A DNA stretch of 52,887 nucleotides from Desulfobacterales bacterium. GTDB taxonomy: Bacteria > Desulfobacterota > Desulfobacteria > Desulfobacterales > UBA2156. The notes under the pieces are model-generated. The model had not been told where the DNA came from. It did no database searches and saw only the letters and a program-made list of their open reading frames with translations. Shown piece by piece: positions 52,339 through 52,887 of this stretch. Each line of letters begins with the position of its first letter. Position 1 is the stretch's first letter. Location of the stretch: the NCBI GenBank assembly GCA_011049715.1, contig DRHF01000115.1, positions 1-52,887 of the forward strand, written 5' to 3'. Both the position numbers and the translations under genes were made by a program.

Positions 52339-52776
52339 AAAATACCTTTCTGTAGGTTCAGCTTGAAGGTCAAATCTCCTTCAATCATCATGATATGTTT
52401 ATCTCAACGTGCTGAATAAAATTAATTTGAATGGGGTAGCAAGCGTATTTCAGAAACATGCGTTTCCTTTACGGTTTCAATACGCTTTGGGTTGTCGGGT
52501 TTGATCGTCTCTCTGAGATGGTCATTATGTTGTATTGTATGTGCCATGGGATATCATTAAAAGACGATTTTGTTAATTTCGGCCGAATGGCAACATTTTT
52601 TTGCAATGGAAGTACCACATTGTGGTTCACATTAGAAAATTTTAGTACCATTTAACCCTTATCCGGTCAATCCATATTTTGGGAAAAACCATTTCGAACA
52701 GCGCTATCCCTCTTTGATGCACCTTTCCGGGGTCGCAAGCGGATCGGTTTTCTATGGTCAATAGCCATTCGTCCAT
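52339..52776. other. Intergenic region upstream of the TRAP operon
   Basis: About 440 bases without a supported gene. It carries the sigma-54-like element at 52602-52617. A 60-codon minus-strand frame near 52469-52651 lies across this element and looks accidental. Confidence 0.45.
52602..52617 (-). promoter_or_regulatory. Candidate sigma-54 promoter of the TRAP operon
   Basis: On the minus strand TGGTACTTCCATTGCA has GG (52616-52615) and GC (52604-52603) exactly 10 bases apart and matches TGGYRY-N5-TTGCA. It reads toward dctM, leaving a leader of about 250 bases. Dicarboxylate transport is often sigma-54-dependent. Confidence 0.55.
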
Positions 52777-52887
52777 TTAATGCAATGGGTTTAGCACGAT
52801 GCCGGGCTTTTTTTTTGTGTGGTTTGCGTCCTGGATGACGAACCGGCCGTTGACGAGGACATGAGATATGCCTGCGGCGTATTGATG
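52777..52887 (-). CDS. Amidohydrolase, C-terminal end only (D-aminoacylase-like)
   Basis: The last 36 codons run in from the window edge to TAA at 52777-52779. The peptide ISHVLVNGRFVIQDANHTKKKPGIVL is the closing beta-sandwich of amidohydrolases of the N-acyl-D-amino-acid deacylase and dihydropyrimidinase type (usually VxVNGxxVVExGxxTGxxPGxVL). It may be co-regulated with the TRAP genes. The catalytic part is outside the window. Confidence 0.65.
   Translation of the reverse strand, partial: HQYAAGISHVLVNGRFVIQDANHTKKKPGIVLNPLH

Noticed and set aside
52594-52612. Plus-strand sigma-54-like TGGCAAC...TTGC near 52588-52605
   Set aside because: GG and GC are 12 bases apart, two too many for sigma-54.
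1-52887. CRISPR arrays, tRNA and rRNA genes
   Set aside because: No regularly spaced repeats or tRNA/rRNA signature sequences were seen on either strand by eye.

Overview
The window reads as chromosome of a strictly anaerobic bacterium, most probably a Desulfobacterota (former Deltaproteobacteria) member of the Desulfobacterales kind. The evidence is gene content: a tungsten-type aldehyde:ferredoxin oxidoreductase, a selenocysteine-containing HdrA with HdrB/HdrC partners, polyferredoxins, a NADH:flavin oxidoreductase of the dienoyl-CoA reductase type, TRAP transport, sigma-54 regulation, and interspersed short repeats. No sulfate-reduction gene lies in the window, so the taxonomic call is inference. 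TGA works as a normal stop in most genes here; the only TGA I read as selenocysteine is in hdrA.

Layout. (1) 1-9.3 kb: two-component and signalling genes, mostly on the minus strand and strikingly damaged: a PAS sensor with an in-frame stop, an NMT1/THI5-PAS-kinase-receiver hybrid with two frameshifts, a membrane HD-GYP protein with a frameshift in an A-run, a CheR lacking its C-terminus, and an RsbRD...receiver gene collapsed by deletion. An NtrC-type sigma-54 activator and an HTH-receiver regulator are intact, and a near-consensus sigma-54 promoter precedes a small ORF. (2) 9.5-13.4 kb: a nucleotidyltransferase plus small partner, a DapA-family lyase, a YkgJ-type cysteine-rich protein, a broken orphan HicB, and several palindromic repeats. 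(3) 13.4-28.4 kb: a plus-strand catabolic and electron-transfer locus: GntR regulator with a TTGTATACAA operator candidate, metallo-beta-lactamase hydrolase, a leader RNA resembling the molybdenum/tungsten-cofactor riboswitch, flavin oxidoreductase, AOR, selenoprotein HdrA-MvhD fusion, HdrC, HdrB, two multi-cluster ferredoxins, acyl-CoA carboxyltransferase, family III CoA transferase and PdxJ. (4) 28.6-42.4 kb: a LysR gene converging on a long minus-strand 2-aminoethylphosphonate (AEP)-type locus: two citrate-synthase-fold paralogues with altered catalytic residues, PhnW, an acylating aldehyde dehydrogenase, HAD genes, a lipoprotein, PhnD, PhnC, two PhnE, a PhnX-like hydrolase, an HpnZ-like dehydrogenase and a Nudix hydrolase. 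(5) 42.7-49.4 kb: EamA remnant, glycerophosphodiesterase, molybdopterin oxidoreductase, a NYN-domain protein flanked by two MITE-like elements, a DUF3786-like protein and an unknown protein. (6) 49.5-52.9 kb: a TRAP transporter with a candidate sigma-54 promoter, then the 3' end of an amidohydrolase.

How it fits together. Region 3 looks like one unit in which a CoA ester or aldehyde is oxidised or reduced by the AOR and the flavoenzyme, while HdrABC and the polyferredoxins split or merge electron pairs; the carboxyltransferase and CoA transferase handle the carbon skeleton. Region 4 can be read as AEP uptake (PhnCDE), transamination to phosphonoacetaldehyde (PhnW), C-P cleavage (PhnX-like HAD) and conversion of acetaldehyde to acetyl-CoA (acylating dehydrogenase). 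The paired citrate-synthase-like proteins do not fit any phosphonate route I know and are, with the AOR-Hdr unit, the best candidates for undescribed biology.
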